From assembly GCA_904419495.1 (NCBI GenBank), contig CAJFRV010000013.1, positions 1-51,458 of the forward strand: DNA of 51,458 nt, given 5' to 3'. The number at the start of each line of letters is the position of its first letter. Positions within the stretch are counted from its first letter, which is position 1. The DNA comes from an uncultured Clostridia bacterium (lineage in GTDB: Bacteria > Bacillota > Clostridia > TANB77 > CAG-508). Shown here one piece after another: positions 17,622-26,425 of the stretch. Under the pieces are notes generated by a model. That model was not told where the DNA came from, did no database searches, and worked only from the letters and a program-made list of their open reading frames with translations. Both the position numbers and the translations under genes were made by a program.

Positions 17622-18464
17622 ATGCAAGTTTTTAATTATCATTCACATACATATAGATGTGGGCATGCAGATTTAGACATGAAAGATGAAGAATATATAA
17701 AGGAATATATAAAGATGGGATTTAAAAGAATGGCTTTTACAGACCATTGCCCAGAAAAAAACGAAATAGATAAAAGAGACGACATGAGAATGAAATATGA
17801 GCAAAGAAAAGAGTATTTGGAAAGTATACAAATTTTAAAAGAAAAATATTCAGGACAAATTGAAATTCAAAGCGGATACGAGGTGGAATACTTACCGGGA
17901 GAAGAAGAGAATTTAAAAGAACTAAAAGCAGAAACAGATAAGATAGTTTTAGGACAACACTTTGTTTATGATGATAATCAACAATTAAAAATACATGGAA
18001 AACATGACTTTTCAGATAAAGAACTACTAAGATATGCTGAATATATTGAACAAGCAATGAAAAGTGAAATTCCAGACATTATTGCACACCCAGATATCTA
18101 TATGTTTAAAAGAAAAGAGTTTGGAAAGATAGAAACAAAAGTTGCACATCTTATTTGTAAAGCAGCTGAAAAATACCAAGTTCCATTAGAAATTAATTTA
18201 AATAATATCTTTGCCAAAACATACTATAAAAATAGAAGATTAAATCATGAACCAATAGAAGAACAAAGAAAAAACTTGGGAAAAGTAGTATATCCATGTA
18301 AAGAATTTTGGGAGATTGCATCAGGATATCATATAAATGTAGTATATGGTATAGATGTTCACCATAGGGGACAAATCGAATTATTTAAAGAATTTGTAGA
18401 ATTGGCAGATGAAATTATAGGAAAAGATACAATAGACAAATTGAATTTTATAGATTTAAAGTAA
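17622..18464 (+). CDS. PHP-domain phosphoesterase, histidinol-phosphatase-like
   Basis: A 280-residue PHP protein. The metal-binding motif HSHTYRCGH (His7, His9, His15), TDHC (Asp41, His42), the GQHFV segment (~124-128), AHPD (~155-158) and GIDVHH near residue 250 trace the trinuclear metal site of PHP phosphoesterases such as HisK-type histidinol phosphatase. No other histidine genes are nearby, so the histidinol phosphatase role is not supported by context. Starts two bases after the EEP gene, with AAGGAGG inside the end of that gene. Confidence 0.82.
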   Translation: MQVFNYHSHTYRCGHADLDMKDEEYIKEYIKMGFKRMAFTDHCPEKNEIDKRDDMRMKYEQRKEYLESIQILKEKYSGQIEIQSGYEVEYLPGEEENLKELKAETDKIVLGQHFVYDDNQQLKIHGKHDFSDKELLRYAEYIEQAMKSEIPDIIAHPDIYMFKRKEFGKIETKVAHLICKAAEKYQVPLEINLNNIFAKTYYKNRRLNHEPIEEQRKNLGKVVYPCKEFWEIASGYHINVVYGIDVHHRGQIELFKEFVELADEIIGKDTIDKLNFIDLK

Positions 18465-18509
18465 AAAATATAGTAAATAGATAAAAATTATCTTTAAAGG
18501 AGGAGCGTT

Positions 18510-19049
18510 ATGTTATATGTAACAAATTATGATTCTCCGGTTGGAAAAATATTGTTAGCAAGTAAAGATAATCAATTAATTGGTTTATGGATAGAAGGAC
18601 AAAAATATTATTTAGGAAATTTAAAAGAAGACATACAAGAAAAAGATGACGAAATCATTTTTACAAAAACTAAAAAATGGTTAGATAAATATTTTAGAGG
18701 TGAAAAACCACAAATTACAGAGTTGGATTTAGCACCTAGTGGAAGTGAATTTGCTAAAAATGTATGGGAGATATTATGTGAAATTCCTTATGGAGAAGTT
18801 ACAACTTATGGTAAAATAGCAAAGAAAATAGCAAATAAAATGCATAAAGACAAAATGTCAGCACAAGCGGTAGGAGGAGCAGTTGGACATAATCCCATAT
18901 CTATTATTATTCCTTGTCATAGAGTTGTGGGGACAAATGGGAATTTAACAGGATATGCAGGAGGGATAGACAAAAAAATCAAACTATTAGAACATGAAAA
19001 TGTAGATATGAGTAATTTTTATATACCAGCAAAAGGTACAGCATTATAA
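18510..19049 (+). CDS. ogt: Methylated-DNA--protein-cysteine methyltransferase
   Basis: A 179-residue suicide DNA-repair protein that transfers the alkyl group from O6-alkylguanine to its own cysteine. The active site PCHRV lies at 135-139 with acceptor Cys136. The preceding helix-turn-helix (VTTYGKIAKKI, ~97-107) and the TGYAGGIDKK segment after it are typical. The N-terminal domain lacks the metal-binding cysteines of Ada, so this is an Ogt-type stand-alone enzyme. AAAGGAGGAG supports the start. It follows the hydrolase genes by 45 bases. Confidence 0.93.
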   Translation: MLYVTNYDSPVGKILLASKDNQLIGLWIEGQKYYLGNLKEDIQEKDDEIIFTKTKKWLDKYFRGEKPQITELDLAPSGSEFAKNVWEILCEIPYGEVTTYGKIAKKIANKMHKDKMSAQAVGGAVGHNPISIIIPCHRVVGTNGNLTGYAGGIDKKIKLLEHENVDMSNFYIPAKGTAL

Positions 19050-19206
19050 TGTTTAATTTTCTCTATACTAAATTTAATTAGTACTATATTCCATAACGAA
19101 TTCCTTTTTTATTTTTATAACTTTACAAAGGAATAAGAATTAAAAATTTTGAATAGGATTTGTAAAAATACTACATAAGATAAAATATAGTAATTAAATA
19201 TAAGAT

Positions 19207-19248
19207 ATAAAAGGAGAAATTAGTAATTAATAATTTCTAATTTCTCTT
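19207..19248 (-). terminator. Terminator of the 52-residue minus-strand gene
   Basis: On the minus strand GAGAAATTAG (19223-19214 partner of 19246-19237) forms a 10-bp stem with CTAATTTCTC and runs into CTTTTAT, right after the stop codon at 19254. Confidence 0.75.
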
Positions 19249-19253
19249 AAATA

Positions 19254-19412
19254 TTATGCACGATGACAACTAATTATATGTATTTGTCTATTTGGATATA
19301 TACGTTGAAGTGCTGCTAGTGCACCTGCAGAACCTTCATTTGTAGCTTCAACAACTTCAGTAATTGGTTGAGTATCGGTACCAATAGTATAAGTTACTCT
19401 TAATCTTACCAT
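19254..19412 (-). CDS. Small conserved-looking protein, 52 residues
   Basis: I do not recognise this protein. It begins MVRLRVTYTIGTDTQP and ends QIHIISCHRA, with an Ala-rich centre. It is basic overall, with no membrane segment. It is a compact transcription unit: TTGACA-17-TATTAT promoter, AAGGAGG eight bases before the ATG, and a terminator straight after the stop. Its codons (CGT, GTT, GGT, GCA, ACC) are less AT-driven than the neighbours', as in well-expressed genes. It lies alone between ogt and yebC, opposite to both. Confidence 0.8.
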   Translation of the reverse strand: MVRLRVTYTIGTDTQPITEVVEATNEGSAGALAALQRIYPNRQIHIISCHRA

Positions 19413-19435
19413 AATATCGTCCTCCTTATAATTAA

Positions 19436-19464
19436 ATAATAACGATCATAAAGAAGTTTGTCAA
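19436..19464 (-). promoter_or_regulatory. Sigma-A promoter of the 52-residue gene
   Basis: On the minus strand: TTGACA (19464-19459), exactly 17 bases, then TATTAT (19441-19436), close to the sigma-A consensus. The start codon is 24 bases further on. Confidence 0.8.
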
Positions 19465-19583
19465 TACAGTTTATGAATAATTAGAAAGTGTCGGATTTTT
19501 ATATATGTTGTACTTTTTATCAAAACAACTATAATTTGTAAAAAACACTACACAAAATAGAAAAAGTGTGATAAAATACTAGT

Positions 19584-19785
19584 GATGTTGTTAAAAAATA
19601 GGAAAAAATAATAACAAAATAATTTATTTAAAAACAACTTGAAATTTCTGGCACAATTCGTTGGGTAGAGAACCTCGAAATCCTATATAAATGGCCAAAG
19701 AACAATAAAGAAATTTCACTAAATAGTTTAATAATGAAACAGCCGAAAGTGGCTTAAATACCAAAAATAAGAAGGAGGAATTAAA
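19584..19785 (+). promoter_or_regulatory. Long untranslated leader of yebC, possibly structured
   Basis: About 200 bases precede yebC. A possible -10 (GATAAAAT near 19570) starts it. The leader is visibly less AT-rich than other gaps, with GGGTAGAGAACC (near 19662) and a compact AGCC-GAAAG-TGGCT hairpin (19741-19755). I could not match it to a riboswitch or T-box. A seven-codon open frame (ATG at 19734) overlaps the hairpin but has no ribosome binding site. Confidence 0.4.
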
Positions 19786-20505
19786 ATGTCAGGACACAGT
19801 AAATGGCACAACATACAAGCCAAAAAAGGAAAAGCAGATGCAGCAAGAGGAAAAATATTTACAAAATTAGGAAGAGAATTATTAATTGCTGTAAAAGAGG
19901 GAGGACCAGATCCTGCAGGAAATTCAAAATTAAAAAATGTAATTGCAAAATGTAAAGCAGCAAATATGCCAAATGATACCATTAATAATGCAATTAGAAA
20001 AGCATCAACAAGTAACGAAAATTATGAAGAAATTACATATGAAGGATATGGACCAAATGGAGTAGCTGTTATTGTAGAAGCGTCAACAGATAATAAAAAT
20101 AGAACAGCAGCAGATGTTAGACATGTATTTGATAAAGCAGGAGGAAACTTAGGAACAACAGGTTGTGTATCATATATGTTTAATAAAAAAGGTGTTATTG
20201 TTATTGAAAAAGAAACAACATCTATGAGTGAAGATGACTTAATGATGTTAGCATTAGAAGCAGGAGCAGAAGATTTTGCATCAGAAGAAGAAATATATGA
20301 AATTACAACAGACCCATCAGATTTTACAACTGTTCGTGAAAAATTAGAAGAAGCAGGATTGGAATTCTTAGAAGCAGAAGTTCAAATGGTACCAACAACC
20401 ACTGTAAAACTAGATGAAAAAGGAACAGAAAAAATGGAAAGATTAATTGAAAACCTAGAAGATTTAGATGATGTTTCAAATATTTATCATAACTGGGAAG
20501 AATAA
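19786..20505 (+). CDS. yebC: YebC/PmpR family protein (TACO1-like)
   Basis: A 239-residue protein of exactly the usual family length. It begins with the hallmark [19 protein letters not shown] and continues with the [17 protein letters not shown] segment and the acidic C-terminal domain. YebC proteins were first described as transcription regulators; related YebC and TACO1 proteins ease translation of difficult proline-containing motifs on the ribosome. AAGGAGGA sits nine bases before the ATG. It is preceded by an unusual 200-base leader and followed by a 12-bp inverted repeat at 20511-20552. Confidence 0.95.
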   Translation: MSGHSKWHNIQAKKGKADAARGKIFTKLGRELLIAVKEGGPDPAGNSKLKNVIAKCKAANMPNDTINNAIRKASTSNENYEEITYEGYGPNGVAVIVEASTDNKNRTAADVRHVFDKAGGNLGTTGCVSYMFNKKGVIVIEKETTSMSEDDLMMLALEAGAEDFASEEEIYEITTDPSDFTTVREKLEEAGLEFLEAEVQMVPTTTVKLDEKGTEKMERLIENLEDLDDVSNIYHNWEE

Positions 20506-20510
20506 AGGTA

Positions 20511-20552
20511 AAATAGATAAATGACAGTAGGAATACAGTTATTTATCTATTT
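20511..20552 (+). terminator. Putative terminator after yebC
   Basis: AAATAGATAAAT (20511-20522) pairs perfectly with ATTTATCTATTT (20541-20552). The T-tract after it is poor, so termination may be partial. Confidence 0.5.
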
Positions 20553-20612
20553 ATATTATGAAGTATCATACTTAGAATTTATTAGAGCGTTATTGCTCGA
20601 ATGGAGGTTTTT

Positions 20613-22553
20613 ATGGGACAAAAGAAGAATAAAGGATTGTTAATAACAATAATTGTGTTATTAGTTGTTATCTTACTCTTAGTGGGGGTAATGGCTTATT
20701 TATATATTTTTACAGATATTTTAAAAAGTAACAAGCAGTTGTTTTTTAAATATACCTCACAGATCGTTCAAAATGAAGATGGATTTATTAATAATCAATT
20801 AATGCAATATTTCCAGAAAAAGAAAAGTACAAGTTATGAAAATAGTGGAAATATTTCTTTTAATATAACAATACCAAACTTAGAAAAAAAATTAGAATTG
20901 ACGAATAATTTAAATATAAGTTTTTCAGGAAAAGTAGATGCTAATAATATGAAGCAAGAAAGAGAAATTAGTGTAAATTATTCAGATAATGTAAACTTCC
21001 CTTTAACTTACAGAAAAACCAGTGATATGACGGGAATTCAAACTAAATATATAGGAAGTAATTTCGTGGCAGTAAGGAATGATGAGGAACTTTCTGGTTC
21101 TGGGGAATTAAATAGACTTTTAGAATTTAAAAACATAGAATTTTCTAATGAGGAAATACAAAATTTAAAAACGACATATTTTGATAACATATTAAATAAT
21201 TTAGATGATGGTAAATTTTCTAAAATAACAGATGGAGACTTAACTGGGTATAAATTAACATTAAGTGGTGAGGAATTTAAAAATATATTAGTACAAATAT
21301 TGGATTTATTAAAGACAGATGAAAATACAGTAAATAAGATAAACGAAATATTAAACGGATTAGGAACATCTTCAGAACTTGATGTAGAAAAATTAGAAAC
21401 TATCATACAAGATATAAATGATTTAGAAATTAATAATAATATAGAATTTACAGTATATGAAAAAGAAGGAATACTTACAAAAATAGATATAGGATCAATA
21501 ATTATCAATAGAGAAGAAAATGAACAAGAAGTATCTTATACAATATCAACAAATGGTGGGGAAGATAGTAGAGAAACATCTTTTTGTGTAACATATACAG
21601 GATTAAATTCCAATACTATAAAAGAAAACTATGAACTTGTGATAGAAGAAACATCAAATAATGCTAGCATTATATCAGAAGTACAGAAATCTCAACAAAA
21701 CACACAAGTAAGCCAAGAAGAAGAAACATTGAAATTGCTTGTAAATGAAATCATTACAGATAAAGTAGCAAATGGAGAAGACTATACGCAGATTTTTGAT
21801 ACAGACATAGAACAAAAATTATCTTCAGGAGATGATGATACGTATTCTGATATCAAAGTAGAAAAACAAAGTGATACAGAATATCGAATAACGTTTATTA
21901 GTACAGGAGACGAATTTGTTATTGATAATACTGGAAGCATTATTGAAGAGCCAGAAATAATTGATACAAATGAAAATACAAATAGTGATTCACAAAATAC
22001 AACAATGCGCTATCAATACACAATTACAAATGATGTGGAATTTAAAGATAGTGTGGATATAGAAGATTTAACAAGTGAAAATGCGGTTATCTTAAATGAT
22101 AAAGATGATGCTTATGTAACAAGTTTAATGAGTGCAATAGAACAAAGACTAACAGATGTAAATAAAACACAAATGGAAGAATTGGGGGTTTCAGAAAACG
22201 AAAATCCAATCCAATATGTGATTCCGTCATTTTTATCAACAATAGTAGGAAATACAGCACAATTAAATGAAAATGAAGTGAATGCATTTAACCAAAAATT
22301 TGAACTATATCAAAGTACCAATACAAAAGGAGCTACTGTAAAAGGGTTATTAACAACCATACAAAATAATAATGAAACAGAGGGAAATTATAAGATAGAA
22401 GAAATTAATGTAGACGGAGAAGAATACGAAGTGACAGAACAAAATATAACATATTTAAAAAGTAGTATTAATGTAGATGATGCATATAGAGTGGAGTTTG
22501 AAAAAGATAGTAATACAGGGTTAATATACAGAGCAGTTATTAACAAAAGATAG
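20613..22553 (+). CDS. Membrane-anchored extracytoplasmic protein of unknown function, 646 residues
   Basis: I do not recognise the family with confidence. A short basic N-terminus (MGQKKNKG) leads into one strong membrane helix (~8-33) with no cleavage site or lipobox, so the rest (~600 residues) should be anchored outside the membrane. The exported part is acidic and rich in Asn, Thr and Glu, with two similar-looking halves (~35-340 and ~360-646) of predicted alternating strands. The start is the ATG at 20613; the in-frame ATG at 20601 is part of the ATGGAGG Shine-Dalgarno. A GAGC/GCTC hairpin precedes it. It is the gene just before the spoIIIA operon, separated from it by a REP/MITE element. 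Confidence 0.75.
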   Translation: MGQKKNKGLLITIIVLLVVILLLVGVMAYLYIFTDILKSNKQLFFKYTSQIVQNEDGFINNQLMQYFQKKKSTSYENSGNISFNITIPNLEKKLELTNNLNISFSGKVDANNMKQEREISVNYSDNVNFPLTYRKTSDMTGIQTKYIGSNFVAVRNDEELSGSGELNRLLEFKNIEFSNEEIQNLKTTYFDNILNNLDDGKFSKITDGDLTGYKLTLSGEEFKNILVQILDLLKTDENTVNKINEILNGLGTSSELDVEKLETIIQDINDLEINNNIEFTVYEKEGILTKIDIGSIIINREENEQEVSYTISTNGGEDSRETSFCVTYTGLNSNTIKENYELVIEETSNNASIISEVQKSQQNTQVSQEEETLKLLVNEIITDKVANGEDYTQIFDTDIEQKLSSGDDDTYSDIKVEKQSDTEYRITFISTGDEFVIDNTGSIIEEPEIIDTNENTNSDSQNTTMRYQYTITNDVEFKDSVDIEDLTSENAVILNDKDDAYVTSLMSAIEQRLTDVNKTQMEELGVSENENPIQYVIPSFLSTIVGNTAQLNENEVNAFNQKFELYQSTNTKGATVKGLLTTIQNNNETEGNYKIEEINVDGEEYEVTEQNITYLKSSINVDDAYRVEFEKDSNTGLIYRAVINKR

Positions 22554-22560
22554 TATTCAA

Positions 22561-22907
22561 TTGTCCAATTGGTTGTCCAATTGGGGACGTTTCTTTCTGC
22601 GACATTTTTATGTAAAGTTGCGGGCTGAAAAGAAGTTTCGATCATAATTTATGATCGAAAATATAAAATAATATGTGGAATAATTTTGTGTATTAATATA
22701 TAAATTTTAAAAAGAAATGTGAGAAAGTTTATTTTACTTATATCCATACCTAAAAGGAGGAAATAGTAATAATGAACTAGACTCACATTTTTTTATTTAT
22801 AAAGAGTATTTTATTTTTGAAATCATATAATGAAAACTATTTTAATATACGTGTTAACATAAAAATGTCTCAAAAAGAAACGTCCCTAATTGGACATAAT
22901 TGGACAA
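22561..22907. mobile_element. REP/MITE family A element, long form
   Basis: Left arm 22562-22620 (tandem TGTCCAATTGG, then GGGGACGTTTCTTTCTGCGACA) and right arm 22852-22907 are inverted copies with several mismatches. The interior of about 230 bases holds a TTTCGATCATAATTTATGATCGAAA-like palindrome near 22636 and an AAATGTGAG/CTCACATTTTTT hairpin (~22712-22794). No transposase gene is present, so it would be non-autonomous. It separates the 646-residue gene from spoIIIAA. Confidence 0.75.
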
Positions 22908-23026
22908 ATGGATAAAAAATAGTAATAAATGCACTGCAATAGAATATATATAATAATAGTAGAAAATAATATAAGGTTTATAGGTAAAACCATAGAAAAC
23001 CTAAATATAGTAGCTAAGGAGATAAG

Positions 23027-23932
23027 ATGGAAAAGCTTTTAGAAATTGTTAAGTTTTTTCCAATGAATTTATCAAATATTTTATATAATACCATTATTTC
23101 TAATAATAAAATAAAAGATGAGTTACAAGAAATCAGAATAAGAGTAGATAGACCTCTAATTTTAAAATTAAGAAATAGTGAAATGATTGTAGAATATAAA
23201 ATAACACAAAATGAGATATTACAGATAGTGGAAAGGTTATGTGAAAATTCTATATATGCATATAAGAAACAATTATGCGAAGGATATATTACGATAAGAG
23301 GCGGACATCGAGTAGGAATAACAGGGACAACAGTAGTTGAAAATGGAGAAATTATTAATATAAAATATATTACTAGTTTGAATTTTAGAATAGCAAGACA
23401 AGTGTTAAATTGTAGTAATCGAATTATTGGACAGGTTGTCGATACAAAAAATCAAACTATATTTAATTCATTAATTGTTTCACCACCGGGGAAGGGAAAA
23501 ACTACTATATTAAGAGATCTAATTCGCAAGTTGAGTAATGGAATACCAGAGATAAATTTTAAAGGAAAAACTTGTGGTGTGGTTGATGAAAGAGGAGAAA
23601 TAGCTGCTATGTATAGAGGAATTCCACAAAATGATGTAGGGATAAGGACAGATATTATTGATAATGTTTCAAAAGAAAAAGGAATTAAGATGTTGATTAG
23701 GACAATGGCTCCAGAAATTATTGCTTGTGATGAAATTGGTGGAATAGAGGACATACGGAGCAATAGAAGAAGCAATGATATCAGGTGTAAAAGGTGTATT
23801 TACTATGCATGGGAAAAATATAGAAGATATTCATGCTAATAAATATATAAAAAAATTAATAGATGGAAAAATAATTGAAAAAATTATTTTTATATAGTTC
23901 TAAAAGAAAAAAGGGAGAATATAATATATAAA
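23027..23932 (+). pseudogene. spoIIIAA: spoIIIAA, stage III sporulation ATPase, frame-broken
   Basis: SpoIIIAA is a secretion-type ATPase thought to power the SpoIIIA channel between mother cell and forespore. Residues 1-243 read normally, including RGGHRVGITG, Walker A PPGKGKT (153-159) and the Walker B region IIACDEIGG. After codon 23753-23755 an extra base (near 23756) puts the conserved AIEEAMISGVKGVFTMHG part in the next frame; the unshifted frame stops at 23839. A plausible tail SSKRKKGEYNI with stop at 23930-23932 lies in the original frame again, and an A7 run at 23878-23884 separates the two, so at least two frame breaks exist. The other spoIIIA genes from AC onward are intact. Either assembly error or genuine decay. 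Confidence 0.88.
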
Positions 23933-23942
23933 AATCTAACCT

Positions 23943-24004
23943 TATTGTATATGGAAAAATCCTAAATATAGTCAAGAGTAAAGCTGATTTTTCCTATACA
24001 ATAA
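23943..24004. repeat. Intergenic inverted repeat family B, copy 1
   Basis: TTGTATATGGAAAAATC (from 23945) and GATTTTTCCTATACAA (to 24002) form an inverted pair around an AAGAGTAAAGC core. Related units are at 33473-33530, 39321-39354 and 40609-40687. It lies between spoIIIAA and spoIIIAB. Confidence 0.6.
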
Positions 24005-24030
24005 AAAATGAAAAGGACAAGGTGTAGAAT

Positions 24031-24541
24031 ATGCAGATAGTTAAGTATTTTATGCTGTTATTAGTATTTATATCATCAAGTTTAATTGGAAAATATATAT
24101 CTAAAAAATATACATATCGATTGAAAGAATTAGAAGAATTCAAAAATATCTTAAATGTTTTTAAATCAAAAATTCGATTTACTTATGAACCAATTCCAGA
24201 AATATTTAAAGAAATAGCAAATAACACGAAAGAGAATATAGCAGAAATATTTGAAAGAGCACGGAAAAAATATGAGTGATTTGACTGCCGGACAATCTTG
24301 GGAAAAAGCTATAGAAGCAAGTGAAACAAATCTCACAGAAGAGGATAAAAATGTATTATTCATGCTTTCTAAAATGTTAGGACAAACAGATGTGGAAGGT
24401 CAAATTAGTCAAATAGAAGTTACAGAAGAATTTCTAGAAAAGCAAATAAAAGAAGCAGAAGAAGAAAAAAATAAAAATGAGAAATTATATAGTAGATTAG
24501 GAACGACAATAGGATTAGCAATTGTAATCATTTTAATATAA
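24031..24541 (+). pseudogene. spoIIIAB: spoIIIAB, frame-broken
   Basis: SpoIIIAB is a small membrane protein of the SpoIIIA channel, related to type II/IV secretion GspF-like parts. The first part (N-terminal helix, SSLIGKYISKKYTYRL, up to FERARKK) stops at 24279. The second part (NMSDLTAGQSWEKAIE, then a coiled-coil acidic stretch and the C-terminal helix LGTTIGLAIVIILI) is in the next frame and ends at 24541. The break falls in an A6 run (24265-24270): removing one A joins them into a ~169-residue protein, the normal family length. Slippage on the A-run, a sequencing indel and decay are all possible. Confidence 0.88.
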
Positions 24542-24556
24542 AGGAGAAAACTTAAG

Positions 24557-24751
24557 ATGGATATTAATTTGTTATTTAAAATAGCAGCAATAGGTATATT
24601 AGTAGCAGTTTTACATCAAGTGCTGGTAAGAGCAGGAAGAGAAGACCAAGCAATGATGACAACTTTAGCAGGATTAGTAATTGTTTTAACAATGGTAATA
24701 AAAGAAATTAGCGAATTATTTGATACAGTTAGAACAATATTTGGACTATAA
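24557..24751 (+). CDS. spoIIIAC: Stage III sporulation protein AC
   Basis: A 64-residue membrane protein, the normal size for SpoIIIAC, with two helices around a short polar loop (VRAGREDQA). Start at 24557 with AAGGAGA. SpoIIIAC and SpoIIIAD are thought to form part of the membrane base of the mother-cell complex. It lies 15 bases after spoIIIAB and 42 before spoIIIAD. Confidence 0.93.
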   Translation: MDINLLFKIAAIGILVAVLHQVLVRAGREDQAMMTTLAGLVIVLTMVIKEISELFDTVRTIFGL

Positions 24752-24793
24752 ATTTTTAGAATATGTAAGTAAAATAACAAGGGGCATATGCCA

Positions 24794-25180
24794 ATGGAAA
24801 TTATTAAAATTATAGGAATTGGGTTAATTGCATTGATTATCATTATATTGCTGAAACAATATAAACCAGAATTCGTTATTTATATAAGTTTATTGACAGG
24901 AGTTCTTATATTACTACTATTAATGGACCAATTAACTGGGATTGTTAATCTTATACAATCAATTGCAGGAAAAGCAAATATCAATAGTCAATTTTTAACT
25001 TTGTTAATAAAAATAACAGGAATTGCTTTTCTTTCAGAATTTGCAGTAAGTATATGTCAAGATTCGGGGGAAGGAGCAATTGCAAGTAAGATTGAATTAG
25101 GAAGTAAGATTATCATCATTTCTATGTCAATACCAATTATATCAAGTTTATTAGAAATTATACTTGAAATTTTACCGTGA
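24794..25180 (+). CDS. spoIIIAD: Stage III sporulation protein AD
   Basis: A 128-residue membrane protein with about four helices. MEIIKIIGIGLIALII is the typical SpoIIIAD N-terminus, and FAVSICQDSGEGAIASKIELGSK (split here at about residues 85-107) is its most conserved region. The start is given as 24794, nine bases after AAGGGG; the in-frame ATG at 24788 is only three bases from it. Confidence 0.92.
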   Translation: MEIIKIIGIGLIALIIIILLKQYKPEFVIYISLLTGVLILLLLMDQLTGIVNLIQSIAGKANINSQFLTLLIKITGIAFLSEFAVSICQDSGEGAIASKIELGSKIIIISMSIPIISSLLEIILEILP

Positions 25181-25264
25181 TGCTGTAATGCTATTTATAA
25201 AATTTTAGTTAATAAATATTAGATGAACTTTAAAAAATGTTTCTGAAGTTCATAGGGAGTAAAT

Positions 25265-26416
25265 GTGAAAAAAATCATATATGTTTTTATATTGATGGCC
25301 ATTTTTATAAATCTAATCATACCAATTTCAATAGCAACTGAAGAAGAAACTTTAGAAGAACAACAAGAAGAATTTGGGATTGGAGAGTTTATCGAAAAAA
25401 CAGAAGAATATTCTGGTGAATTTTTTGAAGATATAGATATAAATGAAATTTTAGATAATGCAATAAAAGGACAAGTTGATAACCAAACAATATTAAAGAA
25501 AGTATTAAGCTTGCTGGGAGGAAAACTTGTAAATGGTTTAACTGTATTAGGAAGTGTATTAGCAATTGTCATCATACATAGTATATTAAAGTCTGTAAGT
25601 GAAAGTTTAAAAAATGATACGATTTCGAAACTAATTTATTATGTTCAATATATTTTGATTGTTACGATTATCATGATGAATTTTTCAGACATTGTACAAG
25701 TTGTAAAAGATACTTGTAACAATTTAGTAGGCTTTATGAATATATTAATTCCATTATTAATTTCGTTAATGATATATACAGGCAGTATTACAACAAGTGG
25801 GACATTAGAACCCATTATCTTATTCTTAATTAATTTTATAGGAAATATCATACAAACTATTATCATACCGATTGTACTCATTTTTACAAGTTTGATTGTT
25901 ATATCAAAAATTTCAGACAATGTACAAATAGATAAATTATCTAAGTTCTTAAAATCAGGAGTTGTATGGTTTTTTGGAATTATTCTTACAGTTTTTGTAG
26001 GTGTTATTTCATTAGAAGGAACACTTTCAAGTAGTGTAGATGGTATTACAGCCAAAACTACAAAAGCTGTTGTCAGTTCAGCAGTGCCTGTGGTTGGAAA
26101 GATATTAGGTGACGCAGTAGATACTGTTTTAGGTTGTGGAATTATTTTAAAAAATGCAGTTGGATTGATTGGCGTCATAGTTGTAATAGGAATATGCATT
26201 ATACCAATTTTAAAATTAGGAATATTGACAATTGCTTATAAGCTCATGTCTGCAATTTGTGAGCCAATAGCAGATAAAAATATCACTAGTTTATTAGATC
26301 AAATAGGAGAGGTATATAAAATTTTCTTAGCAATTTTATGTTCTATATCTGTAATGTTAATTGTTGGAACAGCATTAGTTGTTAAGATATCTAATACAGG
26401 AATGATGTATAGGTAA
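25265..26416 (+). CDS. spoIIIAE: Stage III sporulation protein AE
   Basis: A 383-residue protein with an N-terminal signal-like helix (~3-20), an acidic extracytoplasmic stretch rich in Glu (~22-85), and six or more membrane helices, as in SpoIIIAE. The TTKAVVSSAVPVVGKILGDAVDTVLG region (~262-290) is the conserved core. It begins with GTG (25265-25267) preceded by AGGGAG. The 84-base gap from spoIIIAD is longer than others in the operon. It is a mother-cell membrane component of the channel, likely transcribed with the rest of spoIIIA. Confidence 0.92.
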   Translation: MKKIIYVFILMAIFINLIIPISIATEEETLEEQQEEFGIGEFIEKTEEYSGEFFEDIDINEILDNAIKGQVDNQTILKKVLSLLGGKLVNGLTVLGSVLAIVIIHSILKSVSESLKNDTISKLIYYVQYILIVTIIMMNFSDIVQVVKDTCNNLVGFMNILIPLLISLMIYTGSITTSGTLEPIILFLINFIGNIIQTIIIPIVLIFTSLIVISKISDNVQIDKLSKFLKSGVVWFFGIILTVFVGVISLEGTLSSSVDGITAKTTKAVVSSAVPVVGKILGDAVDTVLGCGIILKNAVGLIGVIVVIGICIIPILKLGILTIAYKLMSAICEPIADKNITSLLDQIGEVYKIFLAILCSISVMLIVGTALVVKISNTGMMYR

Positions 26417-26425
26417 GGGGAAGTT

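Noticed and set aside
19734..19757. Seven-codon open frame in the yebC leader as a gene
   Set aside because: No ribosome binding site; kept only as a remark on the leader.
22760..22782. Two-codon leader peptide (Met-Asn-stop) after AAAGGAGG inside the long REP/MITE
   Set aside because: Far too short to judge, and there is no downstream gene whose translation it would control directly.
22960..23026. Sigma-E promoter for spoIIIA
   Set aside because: CATAGAAA near 22991 resembles a -10, but no -35 lies at the proper spacing, so I do not call it.
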